Positions 43,295 to 56,041 of a DNA stretch of 64,000 nt are shown piece after piece. The stretch comes from Brevipalpus yothersi. Its lineage: Eukaryota > Arthropoda > Arachnida > Trombidiformes > Tenuipalpidae. Position 1 is the stretch's first letter. The number at the start of each line of letters is the position of its first letter. The notes under the pieces were generated by a model. The model ran no database searches. It saw nothing but the letters and a program-made list of their open reading frames with translations, and was not told the DNA's origin. The stretch is taken from contig QZCP01000832.1 in assembly GCA_003956705.1 (NCBI GenBank), positions 5,633-69,632 on the forward strand, read 5' to 3'. The position numbers were made by a program, and so were the translations under genes.

Positions 43295-46017
43295 AACAAA
43301 AGATGACTAGTGGATACACATATACACACACACAAAAAAGCTAAGAAAAACCACGGAAAAAGGCTTCTTCTTCTTCTTCTATTCTCATCTTCCTCGCATC
43401 CTCTTCCACACACACACACACACTCATCCAAAGAGGAAAATAGTGATGGTTATAAGGATGGAGGGAAAAAGAAAAAATGTTCCACATCATCGTGTATATC
43501 ATGGTGAAGATGATGAATCGAGTGATCTTCGATGCTTTTGCTCACGTCTATGTTTCCCACTTCCAGTTGAAGTAGCTCCAACACGAATCGACGATACATC
43601 GAAGAAGACATCCACCATGATAATCTATTGCATTATACTTTGATCACTTTGATACATTGATTCACTTTTATACCTCCTCATCTTTCCATCTGATCATTGC
43701 TGCCTCAATGGCATGCTGATGATGGTCAATGGATCTTGATGTTCAGTTTCATTTCAATCTTGTCGCTGAGTGCCATCCAAATTTCATATCTATAAATTTT
43801 GCATGAATATCAGCAGCAAATGCTTTTCACTTCATACTTTTTCCGATCAGGATTTCAGTTTCACTTGATCATGTTTTTCGACTTTGAACATGTAGTGGAC
43901 TTCTCTCATCCCATCAAATCATATTGGTGAATCAAACAACTTCACTTTACTTTGAATTGCATGAGTCCATTCACCATGCCCATGGCTTGTTGCTATTACT
44001 ATTCTTTTTCAAAAAGTTTTATCTCAAAGGATGAGGCAAAGTTTTTCTCTCAAATCAAAATATGTTTAAAAGATTTCGAAATAGAGATGAATATGCTTGG
44101 ACAACTTCAATCGTGAAAAAGCAAAATACTCTTTACTATCTCATCTTCCACCATCACAATCTATCGTCCATTTGATCAATATTATTGAGATTTTTTCTCT
44201 CATATTAGAATATATGCTTTTTTTGAGAACCTTGGAAATTCTAGACCAATATGGATGCCTTTTCATGAGTGACCCTTTCAAAAAGAAGACTCAAACACAG
44301 TTAGCTTCACTTTTCATTCTCCTCTGGTCCATGAGAATACACACACAAAAATACTGGTATGGAAGGTTTCTGTTGGGTAAATCTTTTTATCTTCATATCC
44401 AACCAACAACAACAGCTTGGAAGAACAGGAACAATGAGTTGAAAAAAAAGCGAAAAAGTTTTTTCTTCCAGAACAGAAGTGAGAGAGAGAGAAAAAAGTT
44501 GGTGAAGCTAATTTATCAAGCTTTATAAAACTGTCGCAACAAACTATTGAGCGTGAAACATTGAAGTTTGTTTCTCTCTCTCTTCTCTTGAAGGAATACT
44601 TCTAACACTGCTACTACTACAATCTGAGTGTATATTCTGTCGATGCTACTGGGGAAAGTAAAAAAGAGTGGCAAGTTTATTTGTTTTTAGGTTGAAAGAG
44701 AAAATCTAGTGTGAAAATAGGAAAACTGATGTGTGCAAGAGAGAGAGAGAGAGAGAAGAGAGAGGAAAAAAATGAACACGAAATGTCCATCCGTTTCTAC
44801 TTCAAGGATGAGACCCAACATTTACTTTCACCTCTTTTTTGTGAGAATGATCTTGAAAAAGGAAGAAGAAGAAGTAGAAAAAGTTACAATAAAAAAATCC
44901 AAGCTTAAACTGCAAATCTGGAATCTGAACGCTCCAGTTTACGTTTGGATATGTTCCATTCTGACAGGCTTCATGGTGAAACTGTGAAGTTTGGATAGAA
45001 AAGTTCAAGAGAAAGTCAGTCTAGCGTTGTTCTTTGGGGGAGAATATTGTACAATCAGCATAGTCTCTCAAAAGTGTCTGGATATCATCAACTCAAAAGT
45101 TATATCGACTTGAGCCTTCGAAATTCGGCCCCTTGATGGATGATTGGTACGGCTAGTACTGAATCAGAAGATTGAAGTCCAAATGTTCTAAATAATTCTG
45201 ATAAGATTTGATATGAAATCTCGAACAATAATAAATTCAGACCCCTCAATATATTCTCCAAAAGCATTGTGAGCTTGCCCATGATTCCTAGTGTTTTCGT
45301 TTTACAAGAATATCCTGTTGGGACACTTTGGTATTGATTTTCTTTCACAATAACACAAAAGTTCTTTTATTGGACACCTTCATGATTTGTCCACCATTCT
45401 TCAAGCATCCACTAATCTTTCCATCAGCTCGACAATCAGCTTTGCTTAGCTTAGCTTATTTTCACCTTCTGAAGAAACACGTCCAGCTATCAAGCTTCTA
45501 GTGTACTCAGAGACACCAAGAAAAAAAGGCATCACACAAAAGATTCCAACGTCTTCCATGGATGTCTTACTGAGAGTCCACTTAACTTATTTTCTGGTCT
45601 CTCCTAATGCTTCCACACTCACACACATAGTCAATGATTGATTCTGGCCTCCAAGGTAACACAAAATCAATCATCTAATCAGGTGGCAAAAAGATGAACT
45701 TGGATCCATCTCAAGAGTGTCCAACAAAACAATAGTTACATCAATAGCGTCGTCCCTTGCCCATTCTTCTTTGAAAGACAGAGGAATAAAGGGAGAGAAA
45801 GGATAAAAGTTTGTCAAGCTCCTAGAACCTAGAACGAAGTTCGACATAGACAAGAGATGCTGGAAAGGCTTCTTTCGGAAGTCTTGATTTTATCCCATCG
45901 CTTGAAGCTTCTCTCTCTTTCTCTCATTAACACAAGTTCATCCATAGATCCTTGTACTTGTATTTGCATCTCACTTCAGTCACTTTGTTCATTGAGAATA
46001 CCCAAGTTTACCCTCAA

Positions 46018-46074
<57 letters not shown>

Positions 46075-48487
46075 AAAGATGCGGACAGAAAAGGTGCTTA
46101 GCCGAAGAGAGGAAGAGGAAAAGGCTGAGAGAGATGGAAGGTGATAGCATCTCGGGATGCTGCATTCACAAGTGAATAAAAGAATCAGATAGGAAAATAG
46201 GTGACAACTAACGATGTTCCCAATTAATGAGTCCACATCACTTTTAAATCCTTTTTCACTAAGCAAACATACGCTCGATTGGATAGCCATCAGCCAATCT
46301 ATTCGACTCAAAAACCCTTCCAGCACTCAGATAAAACGACAAGGCAAAAACAAGCAAGTAATGTGAGATAAAATCTTGCAAAGAAAAGTGTTAAATTTAC
46401 ACCCAAGAGTACAGAAAATACAAAAAGACAGAGGCATGACAACAATCTCATTGTCAGCTTTTTGCTTCTATTCCTCTCTCTCTCTCTTTCTTTCTTTCTT
46501 TCTCTTCTGCCTAATTCACTTTCATTCTCTGTGAATCTTTCTTGTCCGTTTGGCTACACTCCATTCTTGTATTCAACATTCTCACTCAGATAGATTGTAG
46601 AACTAGGAACCAGCTAAAGAGGAATAGAGAGAGAGAGAGAAAGACAGAGGATGTTAACACTAGAAGTAAAATCAGCCCAATCATCCGGTCAATTGTTATG
46701 CATCGAGTAGCATTCATTCAGATTTACTAGTTCACTTGAATTATCTTCACCCACTTTGACTCTGTTCCACTCTTTTCCTCATCTTTCTATTCCCTAAAAT
46801 AGGGAAGAGAGAGAGGAAAACGATTATTACCAGCAATTTTTCATTGAAAGATAAATCTACTCTTCTTCATTCACATCTTCTCTCTCTCTCGTCTCTCAAT
46901 GCTTTTTATTTTTGTTGTTCATTCGCCTCTTCCGACTTTACACAAAGGCCAATGAGCTGAATAATTATCATAATAATGAAAATGGATCAAGATGAGTGGA
47001 AGAGACAGAGAAAATCCTGGCACAGCGAGAGAGAATTGAGATGCTTCCGATTTAAAGTTTGCATCATCATCATGTATGTGTTATTGCTTTTATTTTGAAG
47101 GCAAAAGAATCTGATGGCTCCGGAAGAAATTGAGAGAAAATCTTTTTCTTCTCCTTTGCCTCTTCAATTTTCACAGTTAATCAGAAGTCGAAACGTAAAG
47201 TGGAGCTATTTTTAAGATGATTTGTAGGCAAGAGAAAAAACTAATTTTATCACAACAATATCCATATCTACATTGAGTGAAAATATTTTTTCTGATACTT
47301 TGTATTTTTCGTGATGAAAGTGATGCCTAGAAGTAAAATTGGATCATTAATACACTGTTTGATGCATATGAACAGCAATCTGTATATAATTCCATCACAA
47401 TCTTTTCATGCGATAAAATATTTCTCTCTCTCTCTTTCTCTCACTCACTCTTTCTCGTATGTTTTTCTAGAGAATATTGCGACATATATTCTTCTAGGTG
47501 GATGAGCATGGAGAAAATAATTCTGTTTATTGTAGTAACGGAGAGACATAGAGATTCCATTATTGTGTGTTTCTTTGAATCTTTGCTCCACAGTGATCAT
47601 AGACTTCAACATAGATGGAAACTAATGGCAAGAATAGAAATTGTCTTATAATCTTCAATATACTGTCTGAGAAAGATTTTTCTTTCTTTCCTCTCTCTTT
47701 TTTTTTGATTCCTTGATACAGATACAAGTGGGATATTCAGAATGATAAACTAGATCGAAGATCATTTCTTCTTGGCGATGACCGTTTACACACAGATATC
47801 TTTTCGATTCATGTGAAGAAGAAAGGAGTAAAAGATTTCAGGAAGTAAACAGTTGCAATAAAAAAAAGCCAAGATAAAGGAAAGATAATTCTGATTGATA
47901 GCAACTAAATAAAGAGAAAAAGATTCCAGATCATGGTCATGATTTTTTCTCTGGCTACCATTTCGAATATGATGCTCATGAATTATCTCACAGAGATCCT
48001 AAGAAGCATGTGGATTGAAGTAAGCCAATTGAATCAGTTGTACTCATATCATCATCAAGAACTCGTAAAGAAAAAGGAGAAGAAGAAGAATTCACATGAT
48101 ACACACACTTATGGGTTCCCCTGCAAGCATGGATTGCTTCATTGGCTGAGAAAAGTGAGAATTCCTACGCACCACACACACATATACTCACATACTGATC
48201 TGGAAGAAAGTTTCAACATTCTTCATCAATATCCGTCATGAAATCAGATTATATCGCTGGTAGTGTCGCTACCACAGTGGGTGGAAAAAAAGAGTATCAG
48301 CCCTACCATTGGGACCACTGTGAGTATAGCTAATAGGTAAGATTGGGTGAGATTCGTCTGGGCGAAGAATTCTTTTCCTCTCTTTCTCTTTCTCGGCTTG
48401 ATATCGGAGAAGAAAATAGTATGAAGAAGAAGAAGGCATCCCTTGAGTTCTCATTTCAGTCATTTTTCTTCTTCTTCCTCTTCCTTC

Positions 48488-48540
<53 letters not shown>

Positions 48541-49546
48541 TCTGTCGATGTTGGTGTTTTCTAGGTCTGAAAGTGTCTAGAGAAATGATCACTTCCAAAC
48601 GAGATGTGACACTGTGGACCGAAAGATCATGGTAAAAAGGGGAGGAAGATCAAAATGTTTGTAGATAGGAAAAAGTGTAGCAATGCTTATGGGATAAACT
48701 AAGCAAGCCAATTTGGTCCATCAATTCGGATCAATACATGATCAACATTAACTCTTACTGATATATTTTCATGCTGATCCGTATCATGTATAAAGTTGGA
48801 AATCTTTTTTCTTCCATGTTTTCATTCTCTCTTGCTTTCATCTTAAGTCTAAACACGTTGAAAAGTGATTAAAATATAACTGGTGGCTATCGAGAGGATA
48901 TAGGATGGTAGAAAAATTTTTCCTCCTGGTTGAAAAATTGAATTATAGGCAGATTAAAAGTAAAAAGTATAATATTAGTAGTCGTAGTAGGTGGAAAAGC
49001 CTTGGGGGTACCCAAAATATTATCACTCACGCATCATATCTCATGATATCTGATAATATTTTTCCAAGAATAGTTAACAGAATGGACAGCATTAGTGATT
49101 AACTTTCATCACTCCCATCATCATTTCCATCATCATTCCCTACCATCATCATCACCATCCAACACTTGGATGAACATTCGATTTTTATCATTAGATTGAA
49201 ACATGAGCTCCTCTGGAAAGTCTATAATTAATTCAACAAAATCCAATACATTCTTCCCCAATTTTGAACAATCTATCATCTACATTCTAGTTCTCTCTCT
49301 TTTCTCATCCAGTTCATCCTCATCCATGATTTTCTTTCTTTACTTGTTTCATTTTTCCTCCCTATTTCACATGATCTTTCAACAAACTTTTCTCTTTCTC
49401 TCTCTCTCTCTTCTTTCTCTATTCCAATGCACATGTGGCTCTGTGTACCGTAAAAATACATCATCAACACAGCCAAGCGTAATGGTGATAATATTCCCGC
49501 CAAGCACAATGAGCCTTACATGGAGAATAGATTGTGTGAGGAATGA

Positions 49547-49607
<61 letters not shown>

Positions 49608-52600
49608 CTGGAAGGTTCAATTCAATTAGCAGTTTATTTTTCCAGAATAAAATATCGATCTTCTTTATTTTCACTCTTTCATTCATTTCCTTTCTTTTTG
49701 CCACACTATTCTGGCCATCAATGTTAACTGTAATAATAAGGAATATAGAAGAAGAAGAAGAGGAGACGAAAAGTTCGAGAGAGAAGAGAGAACATCATGG
49801 ATCATGAAATATCTTTCATCAACTCATAACCTTTTTCCATGAGACGATTAGATTTGATGGTTGCAGCATCTGAGTTTTCTCTTTTATGACTAACTTCAAA
49901 TAAACACTATTCACTGGATCATTGTGATCGTGTGTTTATTGGAATTTTGAATCACAGAGTTATGATTGAGAGTAAAAAGTTTGAAAAATGAGAGAATGAA
50001 AGAATGAAAGAAAGAGAAAGAGAGAAAGAAAGGCAGATAGATAGAAGAAAAAGAAGAGGAAAAAAGCATGTTGCTGTAGGAAAAAATACGATGAAACTGA
50101 ACAAAAAAAATTGAGAAAGAAGAAAAAAAAATGGAAAAATGATAGAAATTTGTCAACCAAATCATAGTTTTTCAGACTGTAGGAGAAGGGTTTTCTTTCC
50201 ATGTCAAATAGTGAACAAAGTTGTGAATAGAGTTTATTCAATTTTTGAGTATGGAGGTATATTTCAGGTAAGTGAAAGAAGAATACTTTGCCTGGTGTAT
50301 TCAACTTTCTCCTCTCATTCATGCTGCCTGCACCAAGGTACTTAACCTTTGTATTTATTACAATAGAGAATATGATAATTTAAAAGTAAAAATCGTAGCG
50401 AAAAATAGATGGGAATAATGGAATCAGTCAAACTGATAAATTCGACTGCTTGCAAACTTATCTGAAGATATTGGCGATATCTTACATGCACACACACACA
50501 TACGCATATTTTAGGATGTTTTTCGCAATAGAAGAATCTTGAAGAAGCTGAGAGCCAAAATATACAAAAGGTTGTATCACCATTGAGAGGTGAGAATACC
50601 AGTGGGAGAGAAAGAGCAGGAAAGAATCAAAGTTCAAGAGCAAATAGCGAATTCATGTTAATTCTAGTGTGGCTTGGAGAGCTGAAAATCTGGCTGAATA
50701 AATTGATATTTATCGGTATTCTGGATCCCTTGTGATCCATGTGAAGTTGAAGTGAATGCATTGACTTTGAGTGAGAACTGGATTCCTCTTCCAGACTATA
50801 TGACGAGGAAAAAAGAAAGTCAGAAAAGAGAGAGAGAGAGAGAAAGGAAGGGAGGGAAAGTGAAAAAAAATTCCATCATGATTCAGATTGTAAGCAAGAG
50901 AATCAGGATGGAGGCGTGAGGAATCGGATTTGATGATAGAAGAAATGGAACCGAATGAAGCCACAGTTCATCAATCAAATTGAGTGAGAAAGTAAGAAAG
51001 TGAGAAAGAAAGAAAGAAAGAGAGAGAGAGAAAGGAAAAGATACATTTGAAGACGGAGGAGAGAGATGAAGATACATAAAACTTCATCACTTATCCATCC
51101 TTGATGGCATATTGAAATCAATTACTCTTTTCTTCTTCTTGATTCCAGACTCCATTTGAGACGAGTATATGAAGATAAGTTGAAGAGAAAATATTCCATT
51201 CCTTCCTCATGTATTCTTGAATTTTCTAGAAATTCATATGTATATAAAAATCTAGCATGACGCCAGTAGTTTGTATGTGTGTGTAACACTGTATATCACT
51301 TAATTTTTTGACTACACTTCACTTTACTATACAGAACATTTTCAGCTATACATAACTATCACTCTCGAGAGACATGAATTTTCAATCCAATAGATTCAAG
51401 TCAACCAGAGACAACAAAGTTACATGATATGCCTCTCATAGGTATTCATTTTTTCTTCACCCCTTTCCTCACTCAGCCAGCAATGTGATAAGAATTTTTA
51501 AGCTCAAACAATGATCAATCGAGAAAGTGAAAGTTTGTTGTGAGTAAAAAAAAATTTCAATATTCCATATATACTCACAAATCACATTGAGCTTGAGAGT
51601 AACCGTGTAAGGTGATGATAAGGCAGGACTGTTCACCGAACACTTATACTCTATTCCACTATCAATGGATTCTGGTCGAATTACAAGTTCACTAGATACT
51701 CCTGATCCTGTTACACTGGTAACGGTACTGATCTGTGGGAGAGAAGAATAAAGAACAAGAGAAAAGTTAAAATTGATATAGAGATAGGTATTGAATGATG
51801 TGCATGGATAAAGAGTAAGATTGAGGAAAAAAGTATTGTGTATGCTTACAAAAACATAACGGTAAAGTGAATAAATTCAAACATCATGCACAAGATTTTG
51901 AGTGAAGATTTTTGTTTTCTCTCTTCCAGGTGGAAATGGTATATCATTTCCTTTTTATTCCTCAGGCACTTATTCGCTTCCATCTTTTTCTCTCTTTTCC
52001 TTGCACAAAGGCTATTTTTTTATGCATAAAAGTGGTTGATTACTTATTGCCACTAGAACGTGATTCCAACTGTTCTAGGAATTTTTGAACAGAGAGAATA
52101 CAAATCTTGTTATCCTTTATTCTGATCAGAGGTATGATGTTTTCACTACTTTACACAGAATTCATATAGGAAAAGTGGAGGAAACAAAAATACGCCATTC
52201 CAAGCATACAAACATACACACTTATTGCATGCGGTATTCATGACATGAGATGAATATTATTGTGAGGCAGGTTGAAATGAAATCATTCCAACGAGATTCA
52301 GTCTCGCTAAAATGATAGTGTTGACATACACAGGCATACAGACAAATATTTTCGCAAAACATAAAGGTTGCATATCAAATACAGAGCTGGTAAATGAGCA
52401 ACGTTTTTTGTTCATCATTTACAGAGACTAAATCACAATCAACACATTTTTATTAGCATTTTTTTTCAAAAGAATTTGTCAGAAGCTTTTGTATGTGGAC
52501 AGGATCCAAAACATTGAATTTGTCTGGAATCTGGAATTTTTCAAACTGATTCATTGTACAGTGTTCTCTGTTTTCATGAAGCAAGTGTTGAAGAATTTTT

Positions 52601-55600
52601 TTGTTTTGAACAAAAATCATCTAGTTATCATAATACTGATGGTGTGATATTTTTCTTTTCTATATGGAATATGAGCCTTGAAAGAGCACTTTATGAATGG
52701 TTACTCTCTTATTATCTATCTTACTCATATTCGAAATAATAATCTATTTCTTAGATAAATGACGTTGAGTAATGATGAGCAACCAGTTTGTTAGTATCAA
52801 ATGTTCCACAGATTTGATAGATGATGGTGGAAGATAATTTTGAGCAAAAAAAAGTGGAGAAAATGAGCCATAACATGATGACAGGGAGAATAGTGAATCT
52901 TTCTTGAGCAATAAAATTGCAACAATCAGGACAACAATGGTGAAGATCATTTCAACAACAATGTAGGGAAAAAAAGAAAAGGAAAGAATATATGGATGAA
53001 TGACCTAGTTCAAGGTGATTCCTTTTAACCATTGAAATAGGAACCATTTCTCCAATACAGCCAAAATTGTCAGCCTTCCCATACATACACAATAAGCATA
53101 ATGATGATAGCCAATAATCTTAAATGTGTATGTGTGTGTCGAATGAATGGGGAACATGAATTCTGGACCTTTTTTCTATTCTTTTTCTCAAATTCTCTAA
53201 GATTCAAGAGTGATTCGGAATTCTATCATGCAAGATGCAGATTGATGCAAACTGCCAGTCCTAATGGATAGGTCTTTCCTCAATCAATGTTTTGAAATCA
53301 AATCTTAAACCATGTCTTACCTCGATGCCTGATTTGAACCATTTAATGTCAGGAGGTGGATTGCCACCTGATGAAGTGCACTTAATTCGTTGTAAACTTC
53401 CGGCTGGTATTGGAAAATTGCTTTTATATCCTGTCAAAGTTGGTGGATTTGGAGCATCTAGTGTTTCAGTGGCGGAAGAGGAAGTGATGCAAGAGTAGAA
53501 AAAAAAGAAGAAGGGAATAGAAGAAAAAATTTTGTTAAAAGAGTAAAAATTATCAAAATTACTTAACATTTTTGATGGAATCATATTTTTTTCTCAGTTA
53601 AAGGTATAAAAAAATGTGAGACAATTTTAAACTAGACTAGACTTCATTTCATAAGTCATATGAACTTTTTCTTTCAATTATCCTATCAAAATTTTTTCTC
53701 CCATAAACTGAAGCGAGTGTATAAATAATTTTTTTTTCATATCATGTTCTTACTAGAAGCTAATGTACCCAGCATGAAGCATAAAAGCTGTTGTCTGATA
53801 ATAATAACAATATCTATACTGTCTATATGATCGTTCCAGCATATGACTTGGTGACTTAGACTTCAATATGAGAAATTTTCCACCATAAATGAACTTTATG
53901 CGTGTATTTATACTCACAAATCACCGTTACTTTGTGTTGATCTGAAACAGTGTCACCAGTGGGAAAACCTTCCGTTTTACATGTGAAAGTTCGTGTGACA
54001 GGTATTCGAGTTGTGATTGCAAAATTAAGTGTTGATGTCACAATCCAAGCATTATTTCCATCACTTTCGGTGTTCATGGTTGATGCTTGAGTAACATTAT
54101 CTTCCACTAGCCACACTATTTTGGGTGCTGGATTGCCTGGACGTGTTACGCATTTTAAAACAATTGTTTGATATAATCGAACCTCAGTTGGTCCGGTGAT
54201 GGTTACTTTTGATGGTAAATCTAGTCATCAAGGGATTGGTTGACATGGTCGATTGTAATGAAGTTAGGTGATTAGGCGTGGAGAAAAAAGTTAGGCATCA
54301 CCATCATGAACACACACAGTCAATGAATGTTGGAAATGTTCATTTGGAATAGCATGAATGAAGAGTGAGAGAGAGAGAAAGAGAGAGAGAGAAACTTAGT
54401 ATCGATCAATTGTGATATATCAGAATTGTTTGAGGAGAAAAAGGGAATCGATTTTGTTTAAATCCATGATTTGGTTATGCTTGAATGAGAGAAAAGAATA
54501 CAATTCAATATATATTCCAGATCATAGTTGAAAGATGAGACATAGAGTAGATTCTGTGTGTGAATAAATTTTTTCTCCTCTATAAGAAGATTATCTACTG
54601 AGGATGATAGCGATTTTCTTTCCTCTTTCGAATGCTGTAATATTTTCACCCCTCACTTGAACTTTCATGATAACTGTGAATCAAGCACATATTTACCATG
54701 ATTTTGTGATATCGTAGAGGTTTATAGCCTTTTTTAGATGAATCGGAAAAGTATCGGTAAAGTTTGTGTTTGAAATGGATAAAAATTGTACTGTTCAATT
54801 GGGCAAGAATCAGATCACATACGAAATTCTGTGTTATACACTTGAAAGTGATACACATTTGAACATTGATCTGGTGAATATTAGCTGTAAGATAAGAGCA
54901 TCCTGGTGTGATATGTGTGTGTATACAACCGAAGCGTATTTCGATTTTCGATTCTGATTTGAAGTATTGATACATGAAGCAATGTTGGAAAAAAATTTTC
55001 TTCTCCTCTCCTCCTTCTATACACACTTAATCCCAAGTCTTTACATTGATCAAATTGAGCAGACATAAGTCCATGTGAAAGTCGAATCAAGCAAACCAGC
55101 AAACATGGTAGCCTTCATGTTACATACTGCTTACTGAACCGTCTATTCGACTGAACGGAAATTCACCAGCATGATGGAATGCAATCGTCTGTATGTGCTT
55201 GGAATCTTCTATAAACGTGTCCTCTATCTATCTCTCTTTCTTTTTCTTCATATTATGCTATGTTTTCTTTCTCTCTTTTTGCACACACTTTGTCCGGAAT
55301 CTTAGATTCTTACTCACTTATAAATACGTGTGTATGCTTCAATTTTGAGAGTATACCGTGTCTGACTTATTTGAGAGAGAGATTCAAAAATAGAAAAGAT
55401 AGAGAATCTTGTACACTAGAAGAAGAAGAAGAAGAAGAGAATTTTTCTAACTGTTCATCATTCAATTCAATCTAAGTGAAATCCATTTTTATCTTTCTCA
55501 AGGCAAGATAGTGTAACACTATTTCGAAACCATACTGCTACTATTGACCCAAAAGATGATGATGTGAAAATGAGTTTGGCAAGAAGCGTTTGGAATTCAA

Positions 55601-56010
55601 TGAAAATCCTTTTGCCTAACATTAGTGATACACTAACGAAGCGTCCAGCAAACGAATCAATTGATTCACTCTAGTTTCCTGGACCATGTAAGATATGATT
55701 ACTTATATCTTTCTCTCTCTCTCTCCCTCTTTGGCTGGTTATCACTTTCTCAGATAGAAAGATAGAGAGGATCTCCAATCATCTTTCTTCTCTTCATCAC
55801 TATCTGTCTTATCTCGAAAGTAAACAAATATTCATGGTGAATTATCATTCCTTCCGGTGTATGATGATCCAATCAGATCGAAAAATCATGGGATATTCTG
55901 GATCACTTTTATAGTATGTGACTGTGTATGCATGTGTGTGTCTGTGTTTGTTGAGTCTAGTATATTCCAGTTTGGAATCTTCCTCCCTAGAATGCTGCAT
56001 GAATAATCAT

Positions 56011-56041
<31 letters not shown>

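Larger units (their letters stand above)
37499..51578. other. Second-largest intron of the receptor gene (14.1 kb)
   Basis: It lies between exons 7 and 8. It contains six long (GA)n/(CT)n arrays and otherwise AT-rich sequence. No supported coding segment was found on either strand. Confidence 0.75.

Noticed and set aside
44097..44528. Plus-strand 143-codon frame, the longest uninterrupted intronic ORF not made mainly of a microsatellite
   Set aside because: Lys/Phe/Leu composition typical of AT-rich non-coding DNA. It shows no motif and no flanking splice logic.
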